Below, in pieces: positions 1-8,010 of a stretch of 64,000 nucleotides of DNA; the first letter of the stretch is position 1; each line of letters opens with the position of its first letter. A model generated the notes under the pieces. It was not told the DNA's origin, ran no database searches, and worked only from the letters and a program-made list of their open reading frames with translations. This stretch comes from Limosilactobacillus sp. (GTDB lineage: Bacteria > Bacillota > Bacilli > Lactobacillales > Lactobacillaceae), in NCBI RefSeq assembly GCF_022651205.1, contig NZ_JALCQI010000001.1, forward strand, positions 158,258-222,257, read 5' to 3'. The translations under genes were made by a program, and so were the position numbers.

Positions 1-345
1 AAAAACTATCATGTAGTTGTTAAACCACAAGCCGAACGAGACTTAAAACAGCTAAAGCAGTATTTACAGCAGAACTTTGGCAATGATAAAGCAAAAGCTA
101 AACTGGACTCGTTGAAAAAGTCAGTATTAGGGCTTGGGACAATGCCTAATTTAGGGCGAAATGCCACTGAATTATATTCAGCTTTAGTAGACTATCAGTA
201 CCTTCATTTACCAAAAAACACGATTTTTTATCAAGTCGATGATAAAAATCAGCTAGTAGTAATTATTAGAGTTTTTAATAATCGCTCGGATGTCATTACT
301 CACTTATTAGCATATATGGAGCACCTAAAGAATAACTTTCATTAA
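1..345 (+). CDS. ParE/RelE-family toxin, 5' end outside window
   Basis: The reading frame is open from the first base, so the start codon lies upstream of the window; 114 residues are visible. The N-terminal part reads YHVVVKPQAERDLKQL, followed by a helical segment, a conserved glycine/leucine turn (LGTMPNLGR), then beta strands ending IFYQVDD and VVIIRVFNNRSD. This order (strand, two helices, antiparallel strands with an Arg near the end) is typical of ParE/RelE mRNA interferase or gyrase-poisoning toxins of type II toxin-antitoxin systems. The cognate antitoxin would be expected just upstream, outside the window. Family membership is judged from pattern only; whether it acts on mRNA or gyrase cannot be told. 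Confidence 0.75.
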   Translation, partial: KNYHVVVKPQAERDLKQLKQYLQQNFGNDKAKAKLDSLKKSVLGLGTMPNLGRNATELYSALVDYQYLHLPKNTIFYQVDDKNQLVVIIRVFNNRSDVITHLLAYMEHLKNNFH

Positions 346-383
346 AGGCTGGTTGTAGAAAAGACAAAATATTCTATGATAGT

Positions 384-569
384 TTGGGACTTAATGAGGA
401 ATCGGTTTTATATATCTTAAGTAAGAATGGAAGTCAAACACGCAAAGAGATTCAGCAAGTATTACAAACAACCCCTTATCATGTAAGGAGATTACTATCT
501 CACCTTATTGAAGAAAAAAAGGTGAGAAAAGTAGGTAGTTCTGTTAATACACGATATGAAAAGCGTTAA
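384..569 (+). CDS. Short winged-helix protein, possibly the C-terminal relic of a larger protein
   Basis: 61 residues starting at a TTG with no convincing ribosome-binding site. The frame is open upstream only back to a stop at 333, inside the preceding toxin gene. The sequence (ESVLYILSKNGSQTRKEI, then a recognition-helix-like VRRLLSHLIEEKKVRKVG) is a winged helix-turn-helix of the kind found at the C-terminus of AlbA_2/RecG-like or Fic-type proteins, ending in the usual wing plus tyrosine. The weak start and the absence of an N-terminal domain suggest a decayed C-terminal fragment rather than a stand-alone regulator. A small autonomous DNA-binding protein remains possible. Confidence 0.4.
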   Translation: MGLNEESVLYILSKNGSQTRKEIQQVLQTTPYHVRRLLSHLIEEKKVRKVGSSVNTRYEKR

Positions 570-616
570 AAAGTGATCGGCCTATTACAAAATACAGCTT
601 TCACGATAACGAAAAT

Positions 617-650
617 ACCCCCTAGTTAGATTCTTGGCTAACTAGGGGGT
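617..650. terminator. Bidirectional intrinsic terminator
   Basis: Perfect 13-bp stem (ACCCCCTAGTTAG at 617-629 pairs with 638-650) with an 8-nt loop. It lies between the converging winged-helix ORF and fic, with short T-rich stretches on both sides. Confidence 0.85.
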
Positions 651-711
651 TATGTTTCGTCATTTTCAATAAACACTCTTACCGCTTTCCTCTTTCAGTA
701 TTAATTAGTTG

Positions 712-1302
712 TTATTTAGCAGCATTGATAAATGATTCTTGGACACTCTTAACATTAGTTATTTTGATAAAATCTTGAAGCTTGATTAGATCGGATTGAT
801 TCAAGGCTTCAATAACTTTACTATCTTGACGATTGTAATCAATATATTGTGCGTGGTTAGCAGCTAGTAACTGAATAAATAATCTAGTTGTTCGTCCGTT
901 ACCTTCACGGAAAGGATGAAGGTAGTTAAGTGAATCAAGTAATTTGGCATATTGTTCAACGGTAGGCTTCTTTGTTGCTTTAATTGTTTCAAGTTGCTGA
1001 TTAATATTAGTGGTTGCTGTATCGAATGCCGTTGGTGGCATAAAATCAGTACCACCTTTGGTAAGGTAGTAATTGCGAAATTGTCCGGCCCAGGTATAGA
1101 TATCACTGAATAGGAATCGGTGAATTTTGGCAAAATCATCCATATTCTTAATTACATAACCATGATGAAGTAGCCAAATAGCATTATGAGCTACTGTCCG
1201 GTATTCAACTGTACTTAGTTCATTTGCATCCTGTAGATTAAGTTTATTTCTCAATGTTCCGTTTGGATAAAGGAATCTCTTTTTTAGTTCTTCATCTTTC
1301 AT
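712..1302 (-). CDS. fic: Fic family AMP-transferase toxin
   Basis: Fic-domain protein, 196 residues from ATG 1302; an in-frame GTG at 1311 would add three residues. A GGTGA just upstream of 1302 gives better spacing for the ATG. The diagnostic Fic motif HPFREGNGRTTR is intact near residues 129-140, including the catalytic His and the GNGR anion-binding loop. The family-typical N-terminus (YPNGTLRNKL) is also present. Such enzymes transfer AMP from ATP to a hydroxyl of a target protein; bacterial class I members are toxins held inactive by a small partner. No internal (S/T)xxxE(G/N) inhibitory motif was seen in this protein, which fits a separate antitoxin. The upstream gene ends at 1304 and supplies that motif, so the two are translationally coupled. 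The target protein is unknown. Confidence 0.9.
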   Translation of the reverse strand: MKDEELKKRFLYPNGTLRNKLNLQDANELSTVEYRTVAHNAIWLLHHGYVIKNMDDFAKIHRFLFSDIYTWAGQFRNYYLTKGGTDFMPPTAFDTATTNINQQLETIKATKKPTVEQYAKLLDSLNYLHPFREGNGRTTRLFIQLLAANHAQYIDYNRQDSKVIEALNQSDLIKLQDFIKITNVKSVQESFINAAK

Positions 1303-1303
1303 A

Positions 1304-1714
1304 CTATTCACCGAAAATATCTTTGAATTTTTGATCTAATTCTGGATGACTGATTTCAGTAAATACTTTTAGTTCTTCAATATCGGAACGAGAAGGCCGC
1401 CATCCCTCCATAACATTACTTTTTACCGTAAATTTAACGTTTCGATAGGTAGGTAAATCGGGAATCTTAACTCCCTGAATGGATTGTTCGTGGTCATTAA
1501 TTACTAATGAATATTGATCACCTTGAAGCAGATGCAATAATTTTTCGGGAGTTTCATTAATCGCCTTAGCAACACCATTTAAAATTCGAATAGTCCAAGT
1601 GTTAATCGGTCGTTTAAAGGCATTACTTAGCGTCGTCTTACTGATTCCTGACTTGTGAGCAATATCGGAAAGGTTGGTATTATAATTAGTCATTACTTCA
1701 TCTATTAACATCAT
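1304..1714 (-). CDS. Xre-type HTH protein fused to a VbhA-like Fic antitoxin segment
   Basis: 136 residues. Residues about 5-60 form a Cro/C1-type helix-turn-helix (NLSDIAHKSGISKTTLSNAF). The C-terminal third carries SNVMEGWRPSRSDIEELKVF; S99-N-V-M-E103-G104 matches the (S/T)xxxE(G/N) inhibitory motif of class I Fic antitoxins such as VbhA, in which the glutamate blocks ATP positioning in the Fic active site. The following P-x-x-x-x-I-E-x-L spacing also resembles VbhA-type antitoxins. It starts at ATG 1714 after a GGAG box and overlaps the GTG start option of fic. The role as combined repressor and antitoxin is inferred from the motif plus the operator just upstream. Confidence 0.8.
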   Translation of the reverse strand: MMLIDEVMTNYNTNLSDIAHKSGISKTTLSNAFKRPINTWTIRILNGVAKAINETPEKLLHLLQGDQYSLVINDHEQSIQGVKIPDLPTYRNVKFTVKSNVMEGWRPSRSDIEELKVFTEISHPELDQKFKDIFGE

Positions 1715-1747
1715 GATTAATCATCTCCAATTAATCTTTATTTACTA

Positions 1748-1794
1748 ATTATAATTAATTTTACCTAATATAGTACAAAAGTACGATATTAGGT
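1748..1794 (-). promoter_or_regulatory. Promoter and palindromic operator of the fic operon
   Basis: A 32-bp dyad at 1763-1794 (ACCTAATA..GTAC, AAAA spacer, GTAC..TATTAGGT; one mismatched pair) overlaps a minus-strand -35-like TTGTAC (1773-1778). A TATAAT -10 lies at 1748-1753, with 19-bp spacing. It fits autoregulation by the HTH-antitoxin. It is not followed by a T-run, so a terminator for the upstream methyltransferase gene is less likely. Confidence 0.65.
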
Positions 1795-1801
1795 ATGCTA
1801 T

Positions 1802-2668
1802 CTATTTCTTCAACCGATTTCCTAATTCCCAAAAAGCCAATGCCGAGGCAGCAGCGACGTTTAGTGAGTCGACGCCCGCTGCCATTGGAATTTTGATCGT
1901 AAAGTCACTATCCACGATCGTCTTTTCCTTTAGTCCCGGTCCTTCTGAGCCAAGAATAATTGCTAATTTATCGACTTTATCTAGCTTGGGATCGTCAATG
2001 CTGACGGTGTTGTGGCGGAGAGCCATTGCTGCGGTTTGGTAACCTGTTTGGTGAAGAAGATTAATCCCTTCAGATTGCCAGATCTTGGCATCAACATAAG
2101 TCCATGGTACCTGAAAAACGGTCCCCATCGAAACACGTGAAGCGCGGCGGTAAAGCGGATCAGCAGAATCACTCGTGATGATTACGCCATCTATTCCCAA
2201 CGCCGCCGCAGACCGAAAAATCGCCCCAATATTAGTCGGGTTAACGATGTTTTCTAAAATCGCAATCCGCGGGTGTTCACTTGGCATTGATGCCAAGAAG
2301 CTAGTGAGGTCTGGACGCTTGACACGGTACATTGCAGCAAGGGCACCACGTAAAAGGTTATAGCCACGTAACTGACGAATCAGTTCACTATTAATGACAT
2401 AAATTGGCGTCTGCCCAAGGCCTGTTGTTTGGTTAACCGTCATTTCATGATCTATATCAGCCAGGTCACGTTCTAGAACTTTCTCTTCAATTAAAAGAGA
2501 AGCCGGTCGATAACCTGCACGCAAAGCCCGCTCAATTACTTTGGGACTTTCTGCGATGAATAGTCCAGAATTAGGCTCACAAGCATGCAAAAGTTGCGCT
2601 TCGTTAAGCCGGACATACGGATCCAGATCGGCGCCGTCTAAGTTTGAAAGAAAAATTAAATTATGCAT
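1802..2668 (-). CDS. TrmH/SpoU-family RNA 2'-O-methyltransferase
   Basis: 288 residues, a typical length for a SpoU protein with an N-terminal substrate-binding extension. The C-terminal SPOUT core has the three family motifs in order: NPTNIGAIFRSAAALG (motif 1), LGSEGPGLKE (motif 2) and IPMAAGVDSLNVAAASALAF (motif 3), which build the trefoil-knot AdoMet site. These enzymes methylate a ribose 2'-OH in rRNA or tRNA using S-adenosylmethionine; which nucleotide is modified cannot be told here. It starts at ATG 2668 after AAGGTAG. It is co-oriented with, but separated by an operator from, the fic operon. Confidence 0.9.
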   Translation of the reverse strand: MHNLIFLSNLDGADLDPYVRLNEAQLLHACEPNSGLFIAESPKVIERALRAGYRPASLLIEEKVLERDLADIDHEMTVNQTTGLGQTPIYVINSELIRQLRGYNLLRGALAAMYRVKRPDLTSFLASMPSEHPRIAILENIVNPTNIGAIFRSAAALGIDGVIITSDSADPLYRRASRVSMGTVFQVPWTYVDAKIWQSEGINLLHQTGYQTAAMALRHNTVSIDDPKLDKVDKLAIILGSEGPGLKEKTIVDSDFTIKIPMAAGVDSLNVAAASALAFWELGNRLKK

Positions 2669-2790
2669 ATTGAAATCTACCTTATTTATGATAATTTTAG
2701 GTTTATTTTACATTGTACATCCAAAGGTCAAAAGATAGCTGCAGGAAAATTACTTTAGCAGTTTTGTAATAAATATTAATAAAAAGAATG

Positions 2791-2818
2791 ATCATCTATC
2801 GTCTGAAAAGACTATAAT
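2791..2818 (+). promoter_or_regulatory. Probable promoter of the SEC10-type surface protein gene
   Basis: A perfect TATAAT lies at 2813-2818, 37 bases before the start codon. The -35 region (ATCATC at 2791-2796, 16-bp spacing) is weak. Confidence 0.45.
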
Positions 2819-2854
2819 GAAATCGAATTATTTGTCTTTAAGGGAGGACTTTTT

Positions 2855-5800
2855 GTGTTAAATAGGAAGTTAAATAAAGAGTTGCTTCGCGCTGCGATGG
2901 CATTAACCATAATGACTACTGCTGGCTTTGTAACATCTCAAAATGTCAAGGCTGCAGTAAAACCTAACCTAACGCCCGTTCGCGGAGGAGGAAACGAGGA
3001 TTCTGCTAAAGTCAACCTCGATAATGCTTCAACAGCTGTAAGCAATGCTCAAAAAGCGGTTACTTCAGCTACAACGAAGTTAACGAGTGCTCAGAGTGCT
3101 GCAAGTGTCGCTTCTAATGCTGTTAGTTCACAATCAACAGTAGTGGCAAATGCATCAAGTGCAAAGGAACATGCTTCGACAGCCGTTAGTCAAGCTCAAA
3201 GTGCTCTTGATACAGCCCAAGCTGGTCCTGCAATTTCCGAACAAATTACAAGTGCACAAAATAAGGTTAATAGTCAAATTACTGTTGTTAGTGATGCAGC
3301 CGTTGCGTCAAGTAATGCTCGCAAAAGCGCGACTAGTGCATCCTCAGCATTATCTAATGCTCAAAGTGCTTATAACAGTGCTTCTTCTGCAGTAGTTGCT
3401 CAGTCTTCAGCTGTTTCAAGTGCTTCTCAAGCATTAAAGCAAGCTCAAGATGCATTATCGAATATCAATTCTTCGGTGGCAGCTACACAATTATCAGATG
3501 CAAGAACGGCTTTGAGTGCCGCTCAAAGCACCTTTAATGCTGCTAGTGCTGCCTTGAAAGAGAAAAAGCAAGCACAGAGTTCAGCATCTTCAGCACTATC
3601 TGCTGCTCAATCTGCCGCCTCGGTAGCAAGTGCAGCATTGTCTTCTGCTAATGTTACCTTGAATTCAGCCAGTGCTGCTCTGGATTCAGCCAAGTCTACT
3701 GCTTCAGCTGCTGCTAGCGCTGCTACTAGTGCTAACAATGAGGTAGCGACTAAGAGTCAAGCATTAGAAGAAGCAAGACAAGGAAGAGTCCAAGCCGAGA
3801 CATCCATTCCAGAATTTAAGTTGACGGATGATCAGAAAACAACTACACAAAATCTTGTAAAAGCTGTCAAAAGACTGATTAGTAATAAGATGGAGGAATA
3901 TGCTCAAGGTGGAAGTGTAAGCTTTGGTACAGCCGACATACAAAATTTGACAGAATTTGATGCATGGAGAGCAGCAATGACCGTTTCGGGTGCTGCTGAT
4001 GTGAGTGGTAATGTTAACCCTCAAATGTATAATAATTGGGTAGATCAAAATAGTGCTGATCAGCAAGCACAGGTTGATCTTAAAAATATGACTAAGGCAC
4101 AAGTTACTGATTTGTCTGAATTTGTTGCTGCCACCTTAAATAAACTTCAGTCTGATTTGGGGATTAGTGGTCAAGTTGGTAAAAATATCGTTACCTCTGG
4201 AATGATTAGCTATGCTAAAGAGGTTGCGGATAATTATGTTGCATCACAGAGTGCCCAAGATGGTCACTATATTTACGGTTTACAGAACGCTGCTTATGAT
4301 CATGGCTTCGCAAACCAGAAGAATACTAATCCGGATGATTATGCTCCGACAAATTGTTATGGGGAAAGTTTGGGAACTGAGCTCAGTTCTGAAGATACGA
4401 AAGACACAACAATGGCGAAAGTCAAAAATCAGGTAGTATCAACCATAGCCGGAATGCTGTTCAATGATGATAATGGCTCGGAGATGGGGCATGCTATATC
4501 AATGACTGGTATTGACTCTATCACTCTTGGAAGCCAATCAAATCCAGTTAAAGTTGAAGATGAGTATTTAGGGGCCAGTTCATCAAATTCAGTAATTAAT
4601 GATTGGAACGCTCGCCAAATTCACATTCTACAAATTACTCCTAGTCGATTGTCCACTGATGAGGCACTTCAAGATCTAGGTAATAACACCTACAATATCG
4701 TTCAAAATCCTTTAAATGCTGCTGCTGTAAATCGACAAGCAGAACAACATATGGAGCAAGCAATTAATAATCCATATGAAAGTAGCAATACATCGAGTGC
4801 CGAATCATCAGCAATCAAAGCGGCTAGTGATGCGTTAAGTGATGCTCAATCTGCTGATAGCTCGGCAAATGCAGCTAAGTCAACTGCTGATAGTGCTGTA
4901 ACTAGTGCTCAAAGTGCATTTAATACCGCTAGTCAGTCGGCTGCTTTAGCGCAAACAGCTGCTAATACGGATAGTAATGCTGTAGTAGAGAAACAAAATG
5001 CTTTGTCTTCTGCTAATTCAGCAGTTTCATCAGCTCAAAACGAGTTAAATCAAGCAAGTGACCATCTTAATGAAGCTAAGACAGCTGAGTCAAATGCTCA
5101 AACTGCGGTTAATAATATTACTGCCGATCGAGCAACTAAGCAGCAACGGGTTACCGAAGCACAAACCGCATATAACCAAGCTAATGCACGGTTAACTTCC
5201 TTAAAGACTGATCTCCAGGCAAAGAGTTCAGCTCTTGCAACTGCATCTGCAGCTAATGATACCGCTAGTCAAGCTGTCGCTGCCGCAAATACAACACTAA
5301 ATGCTGCTCAAGACCAATTACATACATTGGAAAGCAATCTCCAAGCCTTGCAACATGGTTCCAGTGATATTCCAGCACTTCAACATAATTTAAACATTAA
5401 GGAAGATCAATTACGAACAGCTACAGAAAATCTGACATCAGCTAAGAATAAGCTTACTGATCTGGAAGAACAATTACGAGCTGCTACTGATCAAGTAAAC
5501 TCTGATCAAACGGCACTTACTAAAGCACAACAGGATTTGAGTAGGGCACAATCGGCATACCAAAATGCTCATGATGCTTATTGGACTGACGCACGAAAGT
5601 ATGGCGATAAAGTAACGATTAGTGATGTCACGATTACAGTTGGAGAAATTACTACAACAAGTGAATTACCAAGATTAGTTATTAAGAATGGCCGACTTAC
5701 AGTTGAAGAAACTCCTGCTTTAGCTCTTTTCATGAGCTTTGCCTATGATCCATCAGCACGAATTCCTGCAGGAACCACTGCAAATTGGACCGATCCAGCC

Positions 5801-6499
5801 AAGGTGTTAAATGATATACAGCATTCTGGTGATTATACTGAAGATGTTACATTGAACTTCCCAGATCACAGTGCTTACCAAACTACGGTAAAAGTTCATG
5901 TGAAGGCAAAGAGTACCTCTGGTTCTTCTGCTACTCAACAAGGTGGCAGTTCAGCAACTACGCCATCGAGTACTCCGGCAAATCCAGCAACAAGCTCGGC
6001 AACTACGCCATCGAGTACTTCGGCAAGCCCAGCAACAAGCTCGGCAACCACGCCATCGAGTACTCCAGCGAGCCCAGCAACAAGCTCAGCAACCACACCA
6101 TCAGAAGTTCCAGCAAGTTCAGCAACTAGTTCAGCCGCACCATCAGATGTTCCAGTAAGTTCAGTAGCGCCCGCACAATCTGGTGTAGTAAACGCTAACG
6201 ATGAAGGGACAGTAGAAAATACTGTTCAACATAATAATTTCAGTAGTGTTAAAGTACAAAACAATAATGCTATTTCATCATTAACTGCTGAAAGTGCCAC
6301 AGCTATGGCTCGTGACATGTCAGGAAAGTTAAATTATGGAAATAGCCAACAGATTCAAACTCATCAGCAATCCCAAACTCAGACTAAGCAATTACCACAA
6401 ACTGGTAATCAACGTGGTCATGAAGGTACTCTTCTAGGCTTGGCACTTGTAAGTTTTACTACCATGTTTGGCTTAATCAAACAACGTAAGCAACGTTAA
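2855..6499 (+). CDS. LPQTG-anchored SEC10/PgrA-domain surface protein with Ala/Ser coiled coils
   Basis: 1214 residues starting at GTG 2855, seven bases after AGGGAGG. Residues 1-34 are a signal peptide ending near VKAAVKP. Residues about 45-310 and 640-910 are long Ala/Ser/Gln-rich heptad-like coiled coils. Between them (about 320-600) is a domain resembling the SEC10/PgrA surface-exclusion domain, with a CAP-like part (NNWVDQN, YGLQNAAYDHGFAN, CYGESLG, GHAISM). A Rib-like beta domain sits near 920-1020. A wall-spanning linker of TTPSSTPASPATSSA-type repeats and LPQTG with a hydrophobic segment and basic tail complete a sortase A substrate. Homologues include conjugation surface-exclusion proteins and lactobacillar aggregation or adhesion factors. 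No conjugation genes are visible here, so an adhesion or aggregation role is more likely; this is inference. Confidence 0.85.
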   Translation: MLNRKLNKELLRAAMALTIMTTAGFVTSQNVKAAVKPNLTPVRGGGNEDSAKVNLDNASTAVSNAQKAVTSATTKLTSAQSAASVASNAVSSQSTVVANASSAKEHASTAVSQAQSALDTAQAGPAISEQITSAQNKVNSQITVVSDAAVASSNARKSATSASSALSNAQSAYNSASSAVVAQSSAVSSASQALKQAQDALSNINSSVAATQLSDARTALSAAQSTFNAASAALKEKKQAQSSASSALSAAQSAASVASAALSSANVTLNSASAALDSAKSTASAAASAATSANNEVATKSQALEEARQGRVQAETSIPEFKLTDDQKTTTQNLVKAVKRLISNKMEEYAQGGSVSFGTADIQNLTEFDAWRAAMTVSGAADVSGNVNPQMYNNWVDQNSADQQAQVDLKNMTKAQVTDLSEFVAATLNKLQSDLGISGQVGKNIVTSGMISYAKEVADNYVASQSAQDGHYIYGLQNAAYDHGFANQKNTNPDDYAPTNCYGESLGTELSSEDTKDTTMAKVKNQVVSTIAGMLFNDDNGSEMGHAISMTGIDSITLGSQSNPVKVEDEYLGASSSNSVINDWNARQIHILQITPSRLSTDEALQDLGNNTYNIVQNPLNAAAVNRQAEQHMEQAINNPYESSNTSSAESSAIKAASDALSDAQSADSSANAAKSTADSAVTSAQSAFNTASQSAALAQTAANTDSNAVVEKQNALSSANSAVSSAQNELNQASDHLNEAKTAESNAQTAVNNITADRATKQQRVTEAQTAYNQANARLTSLKTDLQAKSSALATASAANDTASQAVAAANTTLNAAQDQLHTLESNLQALQHGSSDIPALQHNLNIKEDQLRTATENLTSAKNKLTDLEEQLRAATDQVNSDQTALTKAQQDLSRAQSAYQNAHDAYWTDARKYGDKVTISDVTITVGEITTTSELPRLVIKNGRLTVEETPALALFMSFAYDPSARIPAGTTANWTDPAKVLNDIQHSGDYTEDVTLNFPDHSAYQTTVKVHVKAKSTSGSSATQQGGSSATTPSSTPANPATSSATTPSSTSASPATSSATTPSSTPASPATSSATTPSEVPASSATSSAAPSDVPVSSVAPAQSGVVNANDEGTVENTVQHNNFSSVKVQNNNAISSLTAESATAMARDMSGKLNYGNSQQIQTHQQSQTQTKQLPQTGNQRGHEGTLLGLALVSFTTMFGLIKQRKQR

Positions 6500-6533
6500 G
6501 ATTTAACTTCAAATAATATTCGTATAAATATTG

Positions 6534-6566
6534 ACATCTTCTGCAGAAATGTGGGAGATGTTTTTT
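6534..6566 (+). terminator. Intrinsic terminator of the SEC10-type gene
   Basis: ACATCTTC (6534-6541) pairs with GGAGATGT (6554-6561) and is followed by a run of six T. Confidence 0.7.
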
Positions 6567-6691
6567 GTTAAAAGTAGTTTTGCAAGGTAATTAAAATTAC
6601 TAGGAAAAACTTCTAAAACAAATTTCATTACCGCTTAATAATTTTATTAATATTATCAATTGCAGTATCATATGAACAAGGAGATGATCGA

Positions 6692-7609
6692 ATGGACTTA
6701 GAAGACGCAATTCAATCCTGCTGGAGTCGGATTGATAATGGCCACGTTGCAACTTATATTCCGGCATTAGCGAAGGTTGAACCTTACCAGCTGGGAGTTA
6801 GCCTTTATGACCTGAAGCAAAATAATCAAACTGGTGCTGGATCAACCAAGATCCGGTTCGCAATTGAAAGTATCTCGAAAGTAATCACTCTCCTGTATGC
6901 GATTGAGCAGTTGGGGATGACAACCGTAGCAGGTAAGGTGGAAACGCGACAGACCGGCTTTGCTTCTGACACGATTTTGAATATGGAAATTACTAAGGAA
7001 ACAAAGCCACTAAACCCGTTCGTCAACAGTGGAGCAATCTTAATGACTTCGCTGATTAAGGAGCAGGATCAGCAGTCACCATTTGAACAACTGTTGGCAT
7101 TTACTCGGGAACTTTGCAATGATAATCAAATCACCCTGAATGAGGAGATTTATCACTCGGAACTACGGACAGGCGACATGAACCGGTCGTTAGCTTACTA
7201 TTTGAAGGCTAAGGAGATTCTTCAAGGTGATGTACCAGCCACGTTGAAGACTTACTTTAAGCAGTGCTCAATGATGGTGACCTGCGAAGACTTGGCTAAC
7301 CTTGGTGCAGCGTTAGCGAACGATGGTGTTGCACCGTGGAGTGGTCAGCGGCTAGTTTCCAGCGCTGCCGCAACTTATGCGAAGTCAGTCATGATGACGA
7401 CGGGACTTTACAACGAATCAGGAACTTATTCAGTTAAGATCGGGGTGCCGACGAAGAGTGGCGTTGGTGGTGGCTTAGTATCCGCTGCACCAAATCGTTA
7501 TGGAATCGGAATCTTTAGTCCAGCGCTTGATCAAGCAGGTAATAGTAGTGCAGGTTTGGCCTTACTTGAGGTTCTAAGTCGAGAGTTAAATCTTGATATT
7601 TTTAAATAA
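6692..7609 (+). CDS. glsA: Glutaminase A
   Basis: 305 residues, the standard length of the serine-dependent beta-lactamase-fold glutaminases. It hydrolyses L-glutamine to glutamate and ammonia in the cytoplasm. The catalytic SxxK motif is seen as S60-I-S-K63 in FAIESISKV. The conserved NPFVNSGAI segment (near 105-112) and the SGVGGG loop near the C-terminus are also present. In lactobacilli this enzyme contributes to acid tolerance through ammonia and to the glutamate supply for decarboxylation; no gad genes are in the window. The start ATG 6692 follows AAGGAG. It is a single-gene transcript between terminators, inserted between surface-protein genes. Confidence 0.93.
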   Translation: MDLEDAIQSCWSRIDNGHVATYIPALAKVEPYQLGVSLYDLKQNNQTGAGSTKIRFAIESISKVITLLYAIEQLGMTTVAGKVETRQTGFASDTILNMEITKETKPLNPFVNSGAILMTSLIKEQDQQSPFEQLLAFTRELCNDNQITLNEEIYHSELRTGDMNRSLAYYLKAKEILQGDVPATLKTYFKQCSMMVTCEDLANLGAALANDGVAPWSGQRLVSSAAATYAKSVMMTTGLYNESGTYSVKIGVPTKSGVGGGLVSAAPNRYGIGIFSPALDQAGNSSAGLALLEVLSRELNLDIFK

Positions 7610-7639
7610 GTGTTAACCAAAATACAAATATAAAAGAGC

Positions 7640-7682
7640 AAAATCACCGCTAACCTTTTCATTGAAGGTCAACGGTGATTTT
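7640..7682. terminator. Intrinsic terminator after glsA
   Basis: Long stem: AAAATCACCG...AACCTT pairs with AAGGT...CGGTGATTTT, loop near 7659-7664. Followed by TTAATT. It could work in both directions. Confidence 0.8.
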
Positions 7683-7789
7683 AATTAGTGCTACCTATCG
7701 AACGAGAAGTGAATAATTTCATAAAAATATAAACGGGTTAAAATTAAGAATTAGTTAACCCTATTAACCTTATTATTGAAGTTTCTTCT

Positions 7790-8010
7790 TTGATTGTAAA
7801 AATAATGATATAATTTATTATGTATAAGTAAAACTAGGCAAACTAGAATGATTCTCAATAAATTATTGATATGTAAACTAAGTATGAAATTAATATTTGG
7901 CTATTAGTATCAGTGATTTTCGCGATAGTAATTCACTTTATCTGGTTAAGTCAGGCAAGATGAATTGCTGAATAGTAAGAATTTAATCTCAGCGTAGAGG
8001 GGTGTTAAAT
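7790..8010 (+). promoter_or_regulatory. Promoter and long leader of the first giant adhesin
   Basis: A TATAAT at 7809-7814 lies in a stretch (AATGATATAATTTATTATG and onward) that closely resembles the sequence upstream of the second adhesin (21841-21870). This gives a leader of nearly 200 nt before the start codon. No known riboswitch was recognised in it. GAGGGG at 7997-8002 is the ribosome-binding site. Confidence 0.45.

Noticed and set aside
1763..1794. Terminator of the TrmH-type methyltransferase gene
   Set aside because: The dyad could fold as a hairpin but is not followed by a T-run on the minus strand, and it overlaps the -35 of the fic operon; an operator is more likely.
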